This document shows, piece after piece, positions 38,601-53,600 of a stretch of 64,000 bases of DNA. Each line of letters starts with the position of its first letter. Position 1 is the stretch's first letter. The DNA lies in NCBI GenBank assembly GCA_022316685.1, contig JAKJHU010000057.1:868001-932000 (forward strand), given 5' to 3'. Source of the DNA: Progne subis subis (lineage: Eukaryota > Chordata > Aves > Passeriformes > Hirundinidae). The position numbers and the translations under genes were made by a program. Below the pieces are notes generated by a model, which searched no databases, had not been told where the DNA came from, and saw nothing but the letters and a program-made list of their open reading frames with translations.

Positions 38601-41600
38601 GAAGAAAATCTGCCCTCAGTTACATCGGTACAATCCCACCCTAACTACTCATTTTCCATTGATTTCTAACCTATTGGAAGAAATGCACATTGAGTCTTAC
38701 CGACAGGATCTGCAGCTTTGTAGAAGTCAGAAGCCTCAGAGAATGGACCTGGTCCAGCTGCATTGACAGCACAAACTCGGAAATGATATTCGCTGTTTTC
38801 AGTCAGACCTGTTACTTTCTGTCTGGTGTCCCGAATGGTTTCTTTAGAGACCTTGAACCAACTCAGACTCTTCTTGTCACGTTTCTCCAGAAAATATCCT
38901 GATATTTCACTGCCTCCATCAACAGTGGGCCTATTCCAGATAACAGTCATAGAATTCTTGGTTATCTTCGTGACTTCTGGTGTACTAGGTGGTCCAGGTG
39001 TAACTGAGTGAAAAATCATATGTCAGTAAATCAGTACTACTTACAAATAGAACACAAGACATTCACTAGCATAAGTTATTTTATAGAACTTATTTCTTAC
39101 CAAATGAATTTTTGGCTATAACAGGCTCAGATTCCAGTGGATCACCAATTCCAAACTTGTTCACACCACGGACACGGAACACGTATTCATTTCCTTTGAT
39201 GAGTTTTGTTGTCGTTATGATACATGCCTCAAGTTTTTCAGAAATTAAAGACCATACAACCCGACTTGTTTCCCGCTTTTCAACAACATAGTGTGTTATA
39301 GGTGCACCACCATCATCTGCTGGCGGGTCCCACATTATTGTTATCTTTTCAGCAGTGACTGTCTTAAACTGTATAGGTCCACCTGGGGGTCCTGGCTTGT
39401 CTGTGGAAGGCAGAAGAAAGAAGATGTTAAGTATTCATTACTGAATTATTGTTTAATAGTAAAATACAGTTGCATCTCAAGACATACCAAGTATCTGTAC
39501 TCTAATGTGGGCCGATGCTGAACCCATGGCATTCTTCAATTTTAATTCATAGGTGCCACTGTCAAGTCGATTTGCATCCTTGATGAGTATAGAAGCAAAT
39601 TCTGTTGTGTTTTCAAAAGACACTAGTGCACTGGTTAGTACCTCATTGCCATTTTTGAACCATTCGATTGTGGGTAGAGGCTTGCCTGAGATGCCTAGTT
39701 TTAGCTTAACTGAAGTTCCTGCTTTGTATTTCACCACTTCTGTATATTCTGGTGGCACATCAATTTCAGGTGCACCTTAAGAAAGAATAAGAATACATTA
39801 AAAACATATTTATTGTAGTCCTGTATTTAATAAAATCCCCAAATAATACTATCTGATTTATTCTAATAGTTACATGTATTTGATAAATATAGATTAAAGT
39901 AAAGAGAACATACATAACTTAAATCATAAACCTAGAGGAAATTAGAACTAATCCTATGAAGAAAATACAACTACATGTATAAATATAACCACTTGAACCA
40001 TGGGTAGACTTCCTTTGCTCAGAGAATAAAGATATTGAAAGACTTTAAAAATGGAGATACAGCCAAAGATGTTCCTTACAATTATGCCCAAATGCTCACA
40101 GTCCGTCATGCTTCTTGAATCAATCACTGTAAACTAGCCTTCCATATTTAAAAGACCGTGGATCTACAAAACAGCATGGCCATTGTCCAGGCACACCAAA
40201 ATTACATCATTATATCATTGCAAAACACTTACCGTATGTATCAACACATGTGATAGGACCCACAACATCTGATGGATTACTAATGGAACCAACAGCATTC
40301 TTTGCAAAGACCCGGAATTCATACTTGGAATTCTGTGTCAGGCCAGATACTGTGAACTGAGTCTCAATAACATTGGTGAAGCTAGCTTTTGTCCATCTGC
40401 CATCTGGAAGATCACGTTTTTCTACAATGTATCCAGTGATTTTGCTACCACCATCAAATGCTGGCTTCTGCCAGGAGAGAGTGATGGAGGTCTTGGAAAT
40501 ATCTGAGGCACGAACATTTCTTGGTGGTTCTGCAGAAGGAAACAAGAATATTGTCAATAATTAACAGCTATTTTGAATATTGGCTTATTGTACAGAACAG
40601 ATCATCACAAGGGAAACAAAGTAGTTGGGCTTCATTATTTTATAGAGATTACATACCACAAGCATCAATTGCAAGGACTGGATCAGAAGGACGACTTGCT
40701 TTTCCAATGCCAGCCGCATTTTCTGCATACACTCTAAATTCATAGATAAGACCAGCACTGATTGTGGTGACTTTGAAGTGAGTGGTACGAATAAGGGTCT
40801 TGTTAGCCTTCTGCCATAATATGCTATTTCTGTCTTTCATTTCCAGGTGATATCCAACGATAGCATTGCCACCATTAGTGACTGGTTCGTGCCATCCGAC
40901 TGTAATACTCTCTCGAGTAACATTAGTAACCCATGGTGTAGAAGGAGGGCCTGGGGTAGCTGATGGTATTAAAAAGAATTTATTGTTAACAGAATCACGT
41001 TTTCAACATCAGAGCATTAAAATATAAATGCATACCATGAGAAGCATGTTACTCACTGTAAGGAAGCTTGACAACCACACATTGCGAGTCTATGTGATCA
41101 CTGATGCCAAAGCGGTTCTCAGCTTTGATGCGGAATTGGTATTCTTCTCCTGTTGTGAGCCTCATAACTTTGATAACAGTTCTAGCAACAGTGGCAGACA
41201 CTTCAGACCAAGCAGCAGTACTTGTTTCTCTTTTCAGTACAATATAGTTGGTAACCTGACTTCCACCGTCATAAGCTGGTGGTTGCCATCTGAGTGTTAC
41301 ACTCTCTTCAGTGACATCGCTAAGGACAACAGGACCAACAGGAGGACCCGGTCTATCCAACACAACAATATTAACAAAAGATTTTGTGGTGCCACTTGAG
41401 TTGGCAGCAGTGATGTCATATCTGCCAGCATCGGCAGCCACACTTTCTTTAAGGTTAATGATGAGACTTTCTGCCGTGGTTTCTGTGTGAAATCTCATGG
41501 TAGGTTTCAGTGCAACACCATCTCTAGACAGTGTCACCTTTGGCACTGGTTTTCCAGAAACTGGAATTTCAACTTTCAGGTTTGAGCCTGCTCGAACATA

Positions 41601-44600
41601 TACAGTGTTATGAGGGAAGCCCTTCATGTCAATCTCAGGAGATTCTGAAAAAGAAAATATTTCCAAACCATTAAAAGAATGTTCCATCTTTTAAAATATG
41701 AATGCAATTGAATGTGACTTTTGTCTCATGTCAGGAAGCATACCTAATTGTTCTTTAACTGTAACAGGGAGCAGTAGTTCCTTAGGATCACTTAAACCAG
41801 CTTGGTTTTCTGCAGACACCCTGAAGAAATAGTCAACATTTTCCTTAAGACCGTGGACAACGTGATGAGTTGTCTTTACAACTGCACACTTAACCCATTT
41901 TTGTTGTCCTTTCTCAAGAGCTTCAAGAAGGTAGCTAACAACTCTGCTTCCACCATCATGTTCTGGTTTTAGCCATGAAAGAGCAACACTGTCCTTTGTG
42001 ACGTTTGTTACTCCTAGCTTTTCTGGTGGGCTGGGTTTTTCTGAGAAAAAAAGGGCAACAGGTTAAAAAACATATATCATATAAATATAGAAGATATTTA
42101 CTTTTTATATTAGCAATTACACAGGAACACAATCTGTATCAAGAAAATGTATTTTTAAACCAATTTGTATATTAGAAATATTTTAAGTAAAATCCAAGCA
42201 AAATTTAAAATTCAAGCTATTACTTAGCTCTTTTTTATTTGTAAAACCACAGACATACTTATAAAAAATTATCTATTTTACTGTATGCAGATTTAAAGCT
42301 TTTGACATTATTTTGAAGCAAACACTTTAAAGCACATATTATTTTGAGTATCAACAATTTTTTTTCATAGTAACATACCTGTTATTTTTGTTCCCTCTTT
42401 GGTCTCAGAAGGCACTCCAACACCATATTCATTTTCTCCAGAGACACGGAAGTAGTAAATGGCACCTTCTTGCAAACCAGTTACTTTGTAGGACAGGCGA
42501 TGACAGTTGTTTGTCACAGTGACCCACGCCTTTTTGCTAGCTTCTCGTTTTTCAATTACATAGTTCTTTACAGGTGCTCCACCATCATTTTCAGGAACAT
42601 CCCAAGATAACACAGCAGATTCTTTAGTTACATCTTTTGTTGCAATATTAGATGGTGGGCCAGGGGTATCAAGAACTTTGACAATTAAAGTCAAGGTGGT
42701 AGTGTTTAGGATGTTTTGCAATGTTAATGTGTATTTTCCAGAATCATTTCTTGTTGCTTTTTCAATAGTAAGAGATGTACAATTACTTGAAGTGTCAATG
42801 CTTGCACGTGTACGGAGATCAGTGTCTGGTTTGTTCCATGTTACATTTGGGACTGGTTTGCCTCTGAAAGGAACAGTCATCGTGAATGATCCACCAGCCT
42901 TTACAATTAAAGTCTTCCGCATTTCACTGTCAATTTCAAAGGCAGGTTCTTCCTCTCTTTCTTTTGCTACCTGAGGCTCTGAGACATCACTTGGTTCACT
43001 GACACCCATTTTGTTAATGGATTTCACTCTAAAAACATACTCAGAGCCTGATGTTAACCCAGTTATGGTATATTCTGTGCCTCTTAAATTCTGAATAGCT
43101 GTTGTCCAGTCAGTTTCATCAGTTTTCTTGTATTCAACTGTGTATCCTGTTACTGGAGCACCTCCATCAAACAGTGGCTTTGTCCAACCAATTGTGATAT
43201 TTGACCTTGTAGAATCCATAATCTTAGGTTTAGATGGGGGTGATGGCAAGAAGATTGGATCTTCTGCCTTAATCAGTGGTGTGGTTTCACTCGGGAGACT
43301 GAGGCCAGCAGCATTTTCTGCATAAACCCGGAATTCATATTCACAACCCTCACGGAGACCCGATGATTTCACTCTTAAATCATAAACTGGCTTTTTGTTT
43401 ACACGAATCCATCTTAGGCTGGTTTTCTCACGCCTTTCAATTACATATCCAGAGATCTCACTGCCTCCATCAGACTCAGGTCTTGCCCAGCACAGCGTTA
43501 TTGAATCTTTGCTCACACTGGTGATCTCTAAAGATATAGGTGGAGTTGGAACTGTAAATGGATCTAGGGCTTTGACAGCAACACTTTCTAGAGGCTCACC
43601 AACACCATATTTGTTAACTCCCATTACTCTGAAAATATACTCGTTACCCTTCAGTAATTTTGTCACTTTACAAGATGTTGTTTTAAGCTCTCCTTCACAA
43701 AGTGTCCACGCAATTCTGCTGGTCTCACGTTTTTCCACAATATAATGATCAATATCTGCACCACCATTTTCTTGAGGGACACCCCATGATAGATGGCATT
43801 TTTCAGCAGTAAGGCCATTTATTTCTAATGGACCTGCAGGTGGGCCAGGTCTATCAAGTACTTTGCAATTAATTGTCAAAGATTTTGTTCCTGCAACATT
43901 CTGTAATGTTAGTACATACTGTCCTGAATCACCTCGGATACAGTCCTTAATGGTTATTGCAGTAGTGTAATCCGTTGAAACTATTTCAACTCTAGCTTTT
44001 CCTTCAAGCTCCTTGCCATCCTTTGTCCATGAAATCACTGGTAATGGCCGTCCTGCAACATCAGCATTGACTTTAAATACTTCTCCAGCTTTCACAACTA
44101 CAACATCCCTGAATTTGGCATCCATCATAATTCTTGGAGCCTCTACATCATCTTTCACAGTCACAGGTCCAGTTGATTCAGATGGCTGACTGAAGAGTCC
44201 AGCAGCATTCTTTGCAATCACATGGAATTCGTAACGCTGGTCTTCTGTAAGTCCACCTACATCAAAGTATGTTTCTTGCACATTAGTAAAATTACATTTT
44301 AGCCAACGACCATCTGGTAGTTCTCGGCGTTCAATAACATATCCTGTTACTTTAGCTCCACCATCGTATTCTGGTTTTGTCCATTTCAATGAGACAGATG
44401 TTCTTGTAATATTAGTAACTTCTGGTTGACCAGGAGGATCACATGGATCTCTTGCAGCAACCGGTTCACATGCTTTGCTGCATTTGCCTATTCCAGCAAT
44501 GTTTTCTGCATACACACGATATTCATACATCAGTCCTTCATCAAGACCTGTAACTTTCATTTGTGTATCAGTTATGAGGCTCTTGTTGACTTTTGTCCAA

Positions 44601-47600
44601 AGAATGCTGCTTCTTTCTTTATGCTCCAAGTGGTATCCTAGTACTACACTACCTCCATCATTAACTGGTACCTGCCAAGTTACAATCATAAAAGATTTAG
44701 TTGCATGTGCCACACGAGGTGTTCCAGGTGGACCTGGAGGCTTAAATGGATACTCTGCCACAACAGAAGGAGAATTGATGTAAGTGCTTTTCCCATAGCG
44801 GTTTTCTGCACAAACACGGAACTGATATTCAGATCCAGTGACAAGTCGAGATACTTTAATTGATGTTCTTGCAACAGCTGCAGATACTACCTCCCACGTT
44901 GTTGTGGTGGTATCTCTCTTCTCCACAATATAATTGCTAATATGACATCCACCATCGTATGCTGGAGGTTTCCAAGACAGAGTTACACTATCAGCACTAA
45001 CTTCATCAATTTTAACATCAGTTGGTGGTCCTGGTCTGTCAAGGACAACTACAGTTAGAGAAGCTGTTGTTGATCCGGCAGTATTTGAAAGATGTAATTC
45101 ATACTGTCCTAGATCTTCATTTGTAGCCTCCTTGATGGACAGTGAAGTTAAAGTCTTTGATGTCTGAACATTTACCCTGGTTGTCTGTTTTAAGGGATTC
45201 CCATCCTTCTTCCAGATAGCAGTGGGAAGAGGTCGCCCTCTGAATGGAATGTCAATCTTAAGATCATCTCCAGCTTTTACTGTGAATGTGTTAAAAAGGA
45301 GCTCGACAGATGGCTGGATTTCGATATCTTTTGCAATGACCGGGACACCAAGTTCTCTTGGATCACTTTTTCCTTTTTCATTAACAGCAATCACCCTGAA
45401 ACTGTACTCTTCTCCCATACTTAAACCTGTTATTGTTGTTTCCAATGTTTTCACCTGTGTACATGCACTCCATTTTACACTTCCTTTAGTCTGCATTTCT
45501 ACTATATAACCAGTAATTTTACTACCACCATCACTCTCTGGCTTTTCCCATTTAATTGAAGCAGAATTGCGAGTCACATCAACAAGAATGACTTTTGAAG
45601 GTGGAGAAGGTGGTTCAGACACCTTAACTGGATCAGCAGTTTCAGCTGGTAAGCCAGCCCCATATTCATTTACAGCTAGAACACGGAAGTAATAACTACA
45701 TCCTTCTTGTAGTTGAGTAATCTTGAAAGAATTCTTAGTACAGTTGCTTGTAACTGTGGCATATGCCTTTCTCGTGGATTCTCGCTTTTCAACTACATAG
45801 TTGGTAATTTTAGCTCCGCCATCAATAAGTGGTTCTTCCCAGGCTAAAGTTACAAAATCTTTTTTCACTTCTCTGATTGTCAGGTTTAGAGGTGCACTAG
45901 GTGTATCAAGCACTCTGACATTAACAAAAGCTGACTTTTTGCCACTGTTGTTCTCTAAAGTAAGATTGTATCTACCACTATCAAATCTATTGACATTGTC
46001 AATGACCAGCATTGTGTAGGAACTGGTGACTTCAATCTGAGCTCGCTCACTAATTTTTCCTTCTGCTTTCTCCCATTTAACTTCAGGTTCTGGTCTTCCT
46101 TTGATGGTGACAAACAGGCGTAAAGTACCACTAGCACGTACAGTGACTACTTTTCTGAGATCTGCATCAAGTTCAATTTCAGGAGGTTCAACCTTGTCCT
46201 CTGCTAAGACTGCACCAGGTATATTCGCAGGTTCTCCTACTCCTTCTGAGTTGATGGCACAGATGCGGAAGTTATACTCCTGGTTCTCTTTTAGTTTTGT
46301 CACTGTGAACTGTTTTGCTTGTAGGCCTGTTGGTGGGGTGCAGGTAGTCCATTCATCAGCAGCAGCTTCTTTTACTTCTACTACATATCCTTTAACAGGA
46401 GCACCACCATCATAAATGGGCTTACTCCAGGCAAGGGAGACTGACGACCTGGAAGTATCTGTAACCTTTGGATTACTAGGTGGACCTGGTGGATATAATA
46501 CATCACAAGCACGATAGAAAATGGATGGCTCACTGGGTTCCCCTACTCCAGCAGCATTTTCAGCAGACACTCTAAATTCATAGAAATGCCCGTCAGTTAG
46601 ACCTGTTACTCTGAACCTCAAGTCTGTCAGCCTTTTCTTATTGCATTTGGTCCACCGGATACCATCTTTGTCTCGTTTTTCAAGGATGTAACCTTCAATT
46701 TCAGCTCCGCCATTGTCTTCTGGGCGACCCCATGTTACCACCATAGAATCTTTTGTGATTGCTGAAACTTCAGGTGTTGAAGGAGGACCAGGGGGTTTGT
46801 ATGGATTACGAGCCACTACTGGTTCAGATTCCAAGGGCTCTCCAATTCCATATTTATTCACTGCCATTACACGGAAAATGTATTCATTTCCAGGAAGGAG
46901 TTTGGTTACTTTGTGGTTAAGAGCCTGCACGTCTGTTGCTACTTGCGTCCATGAAAGCCTACTTGTCTCTCTCTTCTCAATGATATAATGTGAGATACTA
47001 GAACCACCATCATGCAAAGGTGGAGACCATGACAAGTAGCATTTCTCTGCAGTGACACCTGTAACATTCAAAGGTCCTTCTGGAGGTCCTGGTCTGTCAA
47101 GGACTTTTACAGTGATTGGTATAGATTTGGTGCCACCAACATTTTTGAGGTTAAGAGTATAGTGACCTCCATCCACTCTTATACAGTCTTTTACAGTGAG
47201 AACTGTTTTCTCAATGGTAGACTTAATTTCCATTCTTGCAGTTGTTTCTTCAAGGTCTTTACCATCTTTTGACCACGTAATGTCAGGAATAGGTTTGCCA
47301 TGGATATCAGCTTCAAGAACAAAGGTTTCTCCAGCACGAACAACAATGACATCTCTGTACTTAGGATCTAATGATGCTCCTGGTGCTTCAATTTCATCTC
47401 TGGCAGTAATAGGCCCTGTACTTTCAGATGGTTCACTCAAGCAACCTGCTGCATTTCTTGCAATTACTCTGAATTCGTATCGTTGGTTTTCAACAAGACC
47501 ACTTACTGTAAATTCTGTTTCCAACACATTTGTAAAGCTGGCTTTCATCCAGCGACCATCTGGCAGTTCTTTCTTTTCTACAATATAACCAGTTATTTTG

Positions 47601-50600
47601 CTTCCACCATCATATTCTGGCTTTTTCCACTTCAATGTAATATTACTTCTTGTAACAACAATGGCCTCTGGACGGCCAGGTGGATCACAAGGATCTCGGG
47701 CAACATACAGTTCTGAAACTTTGCTGACTTTGCCAATGCCAACAATGTTTTCAGCAGAAACTCTGAACTCATATTCAAGACCTTCTTCAAGGCCGTCTGT
47801 TTTGTATTTGGTGTCCACAATAAGTGACTTGTTCTGTTTTGTCCAAAGAATGCTGTTCTTATCTTTACGCTCAAGATGGTAGCCAAGAACTTTGCTTCCT
47901 CCGTCATTAACTGGTTCATGCCATTGTACGATCATATGGTCCTTGGAAGCTGCTGTAACAAATGGGGTTCCAGGTGGTCCAGGCACCTTGAAGGGGTATT
48001 GCACAACAATTGATTTAGAAGCCAAAGGAGAGCTCTTTCCATATCTATTTTCAGCAGAGATCCTGAATTGGTATTCAGAACCTGTTTTAAGCTTTGTTGC
48101 TTTGATGGTCGTTCTTGCAACTGTTGCTGACACAATGTTCCATGTGGTAGTGCTCGTGTCACGCTTTTCTACTATGTAGTTGCTTATCTGGCAGCCACCA
48201 GTATAATCAGGTGGATCCCATGATAAAACAACAAAGTCTGCACTAATTTCGTCAAAGCGGACAGGTCCTTGTGGTGGGCCAGGCTTTTCTAGTACAATTA
48301 TGCTCAGGTGTTCTGTTGCAGTACCTGCTGTATTTGTTGCTGTTACTGTATATTTACCAAAGTCTTCCTTGTTGCTTTCTTTAATATGTAAAATAGTTGA
48401 TGTTGTAGTATTCTGGATATTTAATCTGGTTGTCTGTTTCAGTGGCTGCTCATCTTTTGTCCAAGTAATCGTAGGTTTGGGTCTACCTATAAATGGTACT
48501 TCTACCTTCAGATCTTCTCCAGCTTGTACACTATATGTATTAAACATCAGTTTGAAACTTGGCTCAATAGTCAAGTCTTTAGCTATCACAGGAATTCCAA
48601 GTGCTCTGGGATCACTTTTGCCTTTTTCATTGTAGGCAATCACACGGAATTGATATTCCTGTCCTGGACTCAAACCAGACACCTCTGCATTACATGTTTT
48701 GGTCTCACTAACAACACTCCATTTTTCTGTTCCTTTTGGCAACATTTCAACAAGGTATCCCAAAATTCTGCTACCTCCATCATGTTCAGGTTTTTCCCAC
48801 GTAAGTGATGCACTTCTCTGAGTCACATCAATGAGTGTTACTTTCCCAGGAGGCAGAGGTGGCTCTGAGGCTTTAACAGCATCCCTAGTTTCCACTGGAA
48901 CACCAATTCCATATTCATTTTCAGCCATAACTCTGAAGTAATAAATTGCTCCTTCTGTAAGATTTTCAACTTTAAAACTTGTCTTGCCACACTTAGCACT
49001 TACATTTGCAAATGCCTTCCTGGTTGACTCACGCTTGTCTATCACATAGTTCTTTACCTTTGCACCACCATCAATAATTGGTGGCTCCCAAGATAATACA
49101 GCAGAATCCTTCTTTATATCCTTTACCACTAAATTTTGTGGAGGTCCTGGTGTGTCCAAGACTTTCACTGTAACAAATGCAGATTTAGAACCACTGCTGT
49201 TCTCTAGCTTAAGAATATACTTTCCAGCATCATTTCTATCACAGTTGTCAATTGAAAGTTGTGTATAGTTTATGCCTTTATCGATCTGAACTCTTTCTGA
49301 GAATTCACCTTCTTCTCGGGACCATGTGATGTCAGGTGTTGGTCGTCCCCTGAATGGTATGTGAATCCTAGCAGACCCACCAGCTCTAACCACTATCCCT
49401 TTTCTTAACTCTGAATCAATATCAAGTTCTGGAGCTTCAAGTTTGTCTTCTGGTTTAATAGTACCAGGAACTGATGCAGCCTCTCCCACACCAATCTTGT
49501 TGAGAGCACACACTCGTAGCTTGTATTCTTGATGTTCAATAAGCTTTTTGATCTCAAATCGAGTGGCACGTACACCTGTCTGTGGAGTAACAAGTGACCA
49601 TTCATCTTCATCTGCTTTACAGATTTCTACAAGGTATCCCTGGATTTCACAACCTCCATCATAAATAGGCTTACTCCAACCAAGTATAACTGAACTTTTG
49701 GTAGTATCCACAACATGGGCATTTGTAGGTGGGCCAGGCTTGAACATCGGGTCACAAGCTTTAAAGTAGGGAGAAACTTGGCTTGGTTCACCAACTCCAG
49801 CAGCATTTTCAGCAGAAACTCTGAATTCATATTCATGATCCTCTGTTAAACCTGTAACCCTTAATCGCAAATCTGTAATGCGGCGTTTATTGCATTTTAT
49901 CCACCTGATGCCTGCTCGGTCTCTCTTTTCTACAATGTAACCTATGATTTCACTACCTCCATCACTATCTGGCCGGGTCCAGCAGACAGTCATAGAATCC
50001 TTGGTGATGTTGGTAATTTCCAAGGCTTTTGGTGGTCCAGGAGCCACAAATGGATTTTTCATCATTACTGGCACAGATTCTAATGGCTCACCAACCCCAT
50101 ACTTGTTAACTGCCATGATACGGAAGATGTATTCATTTCCTTCCAGGAGTTTTGTTACTTTCAACATTGTAGGCAAAACTTCTGCAGCAACCACAGTCCA
50201 TGCCAGGCGGCTAGTTTCTCTCTTCTCTACAATGTAATGAGAAATATCACTGCCACCATCATGAAGAGGAGGACCCCATGCCAGTGCACATTTTTCAGCT
50301 GTAACTCCTGTCACTTGGACTGGGCCCTCTGGAGGTCCTGGCCGGTCCAAGACTTTTACGTTTACTGTTACTGTCTTTGTTCCTGCAACATTAGAGGCTT
50401 CTAGAATGTACTGTCCACCATCAACTCTAATAGCATCTTTTACAATTATTAATGCACTGAAATCTGTGTTCTTTATTTCATATCTAGCAGTATCCTCAAG
50501 CTCTTTATCTCCTTTGTACCACTTAATGGTTGGCAGTGGCTTTCCATGAACATCAGCCTCAAGTCTGAATGTTTCACCAGCATTTACAACTATAGTGTCT

Positions 50601-53600
50601 TTGTACTTTGGATCCATTGAAATTCGTGGAAGTTCAACTTCATCCCTTGCTGTTATTGGTCCTGTACTGTCAGAAGGTTTGCTTATTGCACCTGCAGCAT
50701 TCTTTGCAATTACTCTAAATTCATATCTTTGGTCTTCCGTAAGTCCTGTTACAGTGAACTGAGTTTCAATGATATTTGTGAAGCTCGCTTTCATCCAGCG
50801 ACCATCTGGTAAGTCACGTTTCTCTACAATATAACCAGTAACCTTACTTCCACCATCATATTCTGGTTTGGTCCACTGTAGAGTAATAGAGCTTCTTTTT
50901 ATTATTATAGCTTCTGGGTGACCTGGAGGATCACATGGATCACGAGCTACATAGCACTCAGAAACTTTACTTGTTCTGCCTACACCAACAATATTTTCTG
51001 CAGAAACTCGAAACTCATATTCAATTCCTTCTTCAAGGTTATTTGTCTTAAAACTTGTGTCCTGAATAATAGTCTTGTTCACTTTAGTCCATAGAATGCT
51101 GTTTTTCTCCTTTCTCTCAAGATGGTAGCCCAACACTCTACTGCCACCATCATTTACTGGTTCATGCCATTGTACAACCATGGAGTCTTTTGTAACTGTT
51201 GTCACAAATGGTGTGCCAGGAGGTCCTGGTTCCTTGTAGGGATACTGTGCTACGACCGGTGCAGATTCCAATGCAAAACTCTGCCCGTACCTGTTCTCAG
51301 CAAATATTCTGAACTGATATTCGGAACCAGTTTTCAGTTTAGTCACCTTCACTGTAGTTCTTGCAACAGTAGCCGAAACTGTTTCCCATACAGTGGTTGT
51401 TGTATCTCTCTTGTGAACAACATAGTTGGTGATTTGGCAGCCGCCTGTGTACACAGGGGGATTCCATGACAGGGTAATACTTTCTGCACTTATTTCATCA
51501 AACTTCACAGGTCCAACTGGAGGGTCAGGTTTGTCAAGAGTAATAATTTCAACAGAGGCAGACTTTTGCCCAACGACATTAGCCACAGTGATTTCGTAAG
51601 TGCCACTGTCTTCTTTGCTAGTTTCCTTAAGGTTCAATATAGTGAGATCAGCTGAATCGCTAACATTGACTCTTGTTGTCTGTCTTAATGGCTGGCCATC
51701 TTTAACCCAGGTAACAGTTGGTTTAGGTCGACCTGCAATTGGTATTTCTACTTTTAGGTCCTGTCCCACCTGAACACTGTAACTGTGGAAAGCAGGTCTT
51801 ACATCAGGTTCAATCACCAGGTCTTTGGCAACTATTGGAACTGCAAGTGCTCTAGGATCACTCTTGCCCTTTTCATTTACAGCCATTACTCTAAAAAGAT
51901 ACTCTTCCCCTTGAGTTAGATTAGTAACAACTGCTTCAAGTGTTTTAACACGAGCACACTCTGACCACTTCTCACTACCCTTTGCTTGCATTTCAACGAT
52001 ATACTGTATGATTTTGCTACCACCATCGTGTTCAGGTTTTGTCCAGCTCAGTGAGACACTATTTCTTGTGACATCATCCACTGTTATTTTCCCAGGAGGC
52101 TGTGGAACTTCGGCAACTTTAATTGGGTCACTGGTTTCTGCAGGGAGGCCAATTCCATATTCATTCTCAGCAGAGATTCTGAAGAAGTAATAGCAGCCCT
52201 CCTGAAGTTGATCTACTTTCCATGAAGTCTTGTGGCAGTTTGTTACAACAGCTGCATATGCCTTTCTTGTTGCTTCACGCTTTTCAATAATGAAATTCTT
52301 TATTTTTGCTCCACCATCCAAAAGAGGAGGCTCCCATGAAAGTGAAACAGAGTCTTTAGTGATCTCTCTGATTTTTAAATTAACAGGTGCACTTGGGGTA
52401 TCCAGTACTCTTACACTGACAAAGGCAGACTTTGTTCCACTGCTGTTTTCCAAGGTCAGAGTGTACTTTCCACTATCAAATCTGTTAACATTATCTAGAA
52501 CAAGGGAAGTAAAGCTACTAGTGGTATCAATAATAGCTGCTTCTCTGATGTCACCATCCACTTTACCCCATTTCACTTCAGGTGTTGGCCGACCTCTGAT
52601 GGGAACAAACAGTCTTAAGGAACCTCCTGCTCTCACATTTACAATCTTCCTTAATTCCATGTCAAGGTCAAGGTCTGGTGCCTCCATCTTCTCTTCTACA
52701 ATGACAGAACCGGGAACATCTGCATGCTCTCCAACTCCTGCTTTATTAACTGCACACACACGGAATTTGTATTCATGTTTTTCCACTAATTTTTCTACTT
52801 CCACGTGAGTATTCTTAATTCCAGTTGGAGGGGTACAAATTGCCCACTCACCATCACTTACATCACATCTTTCCACAATGTATCCCTGAATTTCAGAGCC
52901 ACCATCATATATGGGTTTACCCCATGAAAGAAAAACCGAAGATCTTGTAACATCTGTAACTTTAGGATTATTGGGTGGACCTGGCTTGTAAATAGGATCA
53001 CATGCTTTGTAGTAAGTAGAAGGTGGACTTGGTTCACTAAGACCAGCAGCATTTTCAGCCGAAACTCTGTACTCATAATCATGATTTTCTATAAGTCCAG
53101 TCACTCTATATCGCAGTTCACTTATGAGGCGTTTGTTACATCTTGTCCAGCGAATACCTTCCTTATCTCGTTTTTCAAGGACATAGCCTAGGATTTCACT
53201 GCCACCATCTGAGGCTGGTCTTTCCCATACAACTATCATAGAATCCTTGGTAACTGCTGTGACTTCTGGAGCCTTTGGAGGAAGTGGCACAACAAATGGA
53301 TTCTTTGCAACTACTGGGTCAGATTCGAGAGGTTCACCAACACCGTATTTATTTACTGCCATGATGCGGAAAACATACTCATTTCCTTCTAGAAGTTTTG
53401 TAACTTTGCAATTCAGGGTTTGCACATTTGAGTCAACGACAGTCCATACCAGGCGACTGGTTTCCCTTTTTTCTACAACATAGTGTGAAATATCACTACC
53501 ACCATCTTGTAGTGGAGGTTTCCATGACAGTGTGCATTTTTCAGCTGTAACTCCTGTAAACTCAACAGGTCCTTCTGGAGGTCCAGGTCGATCGAGAACT

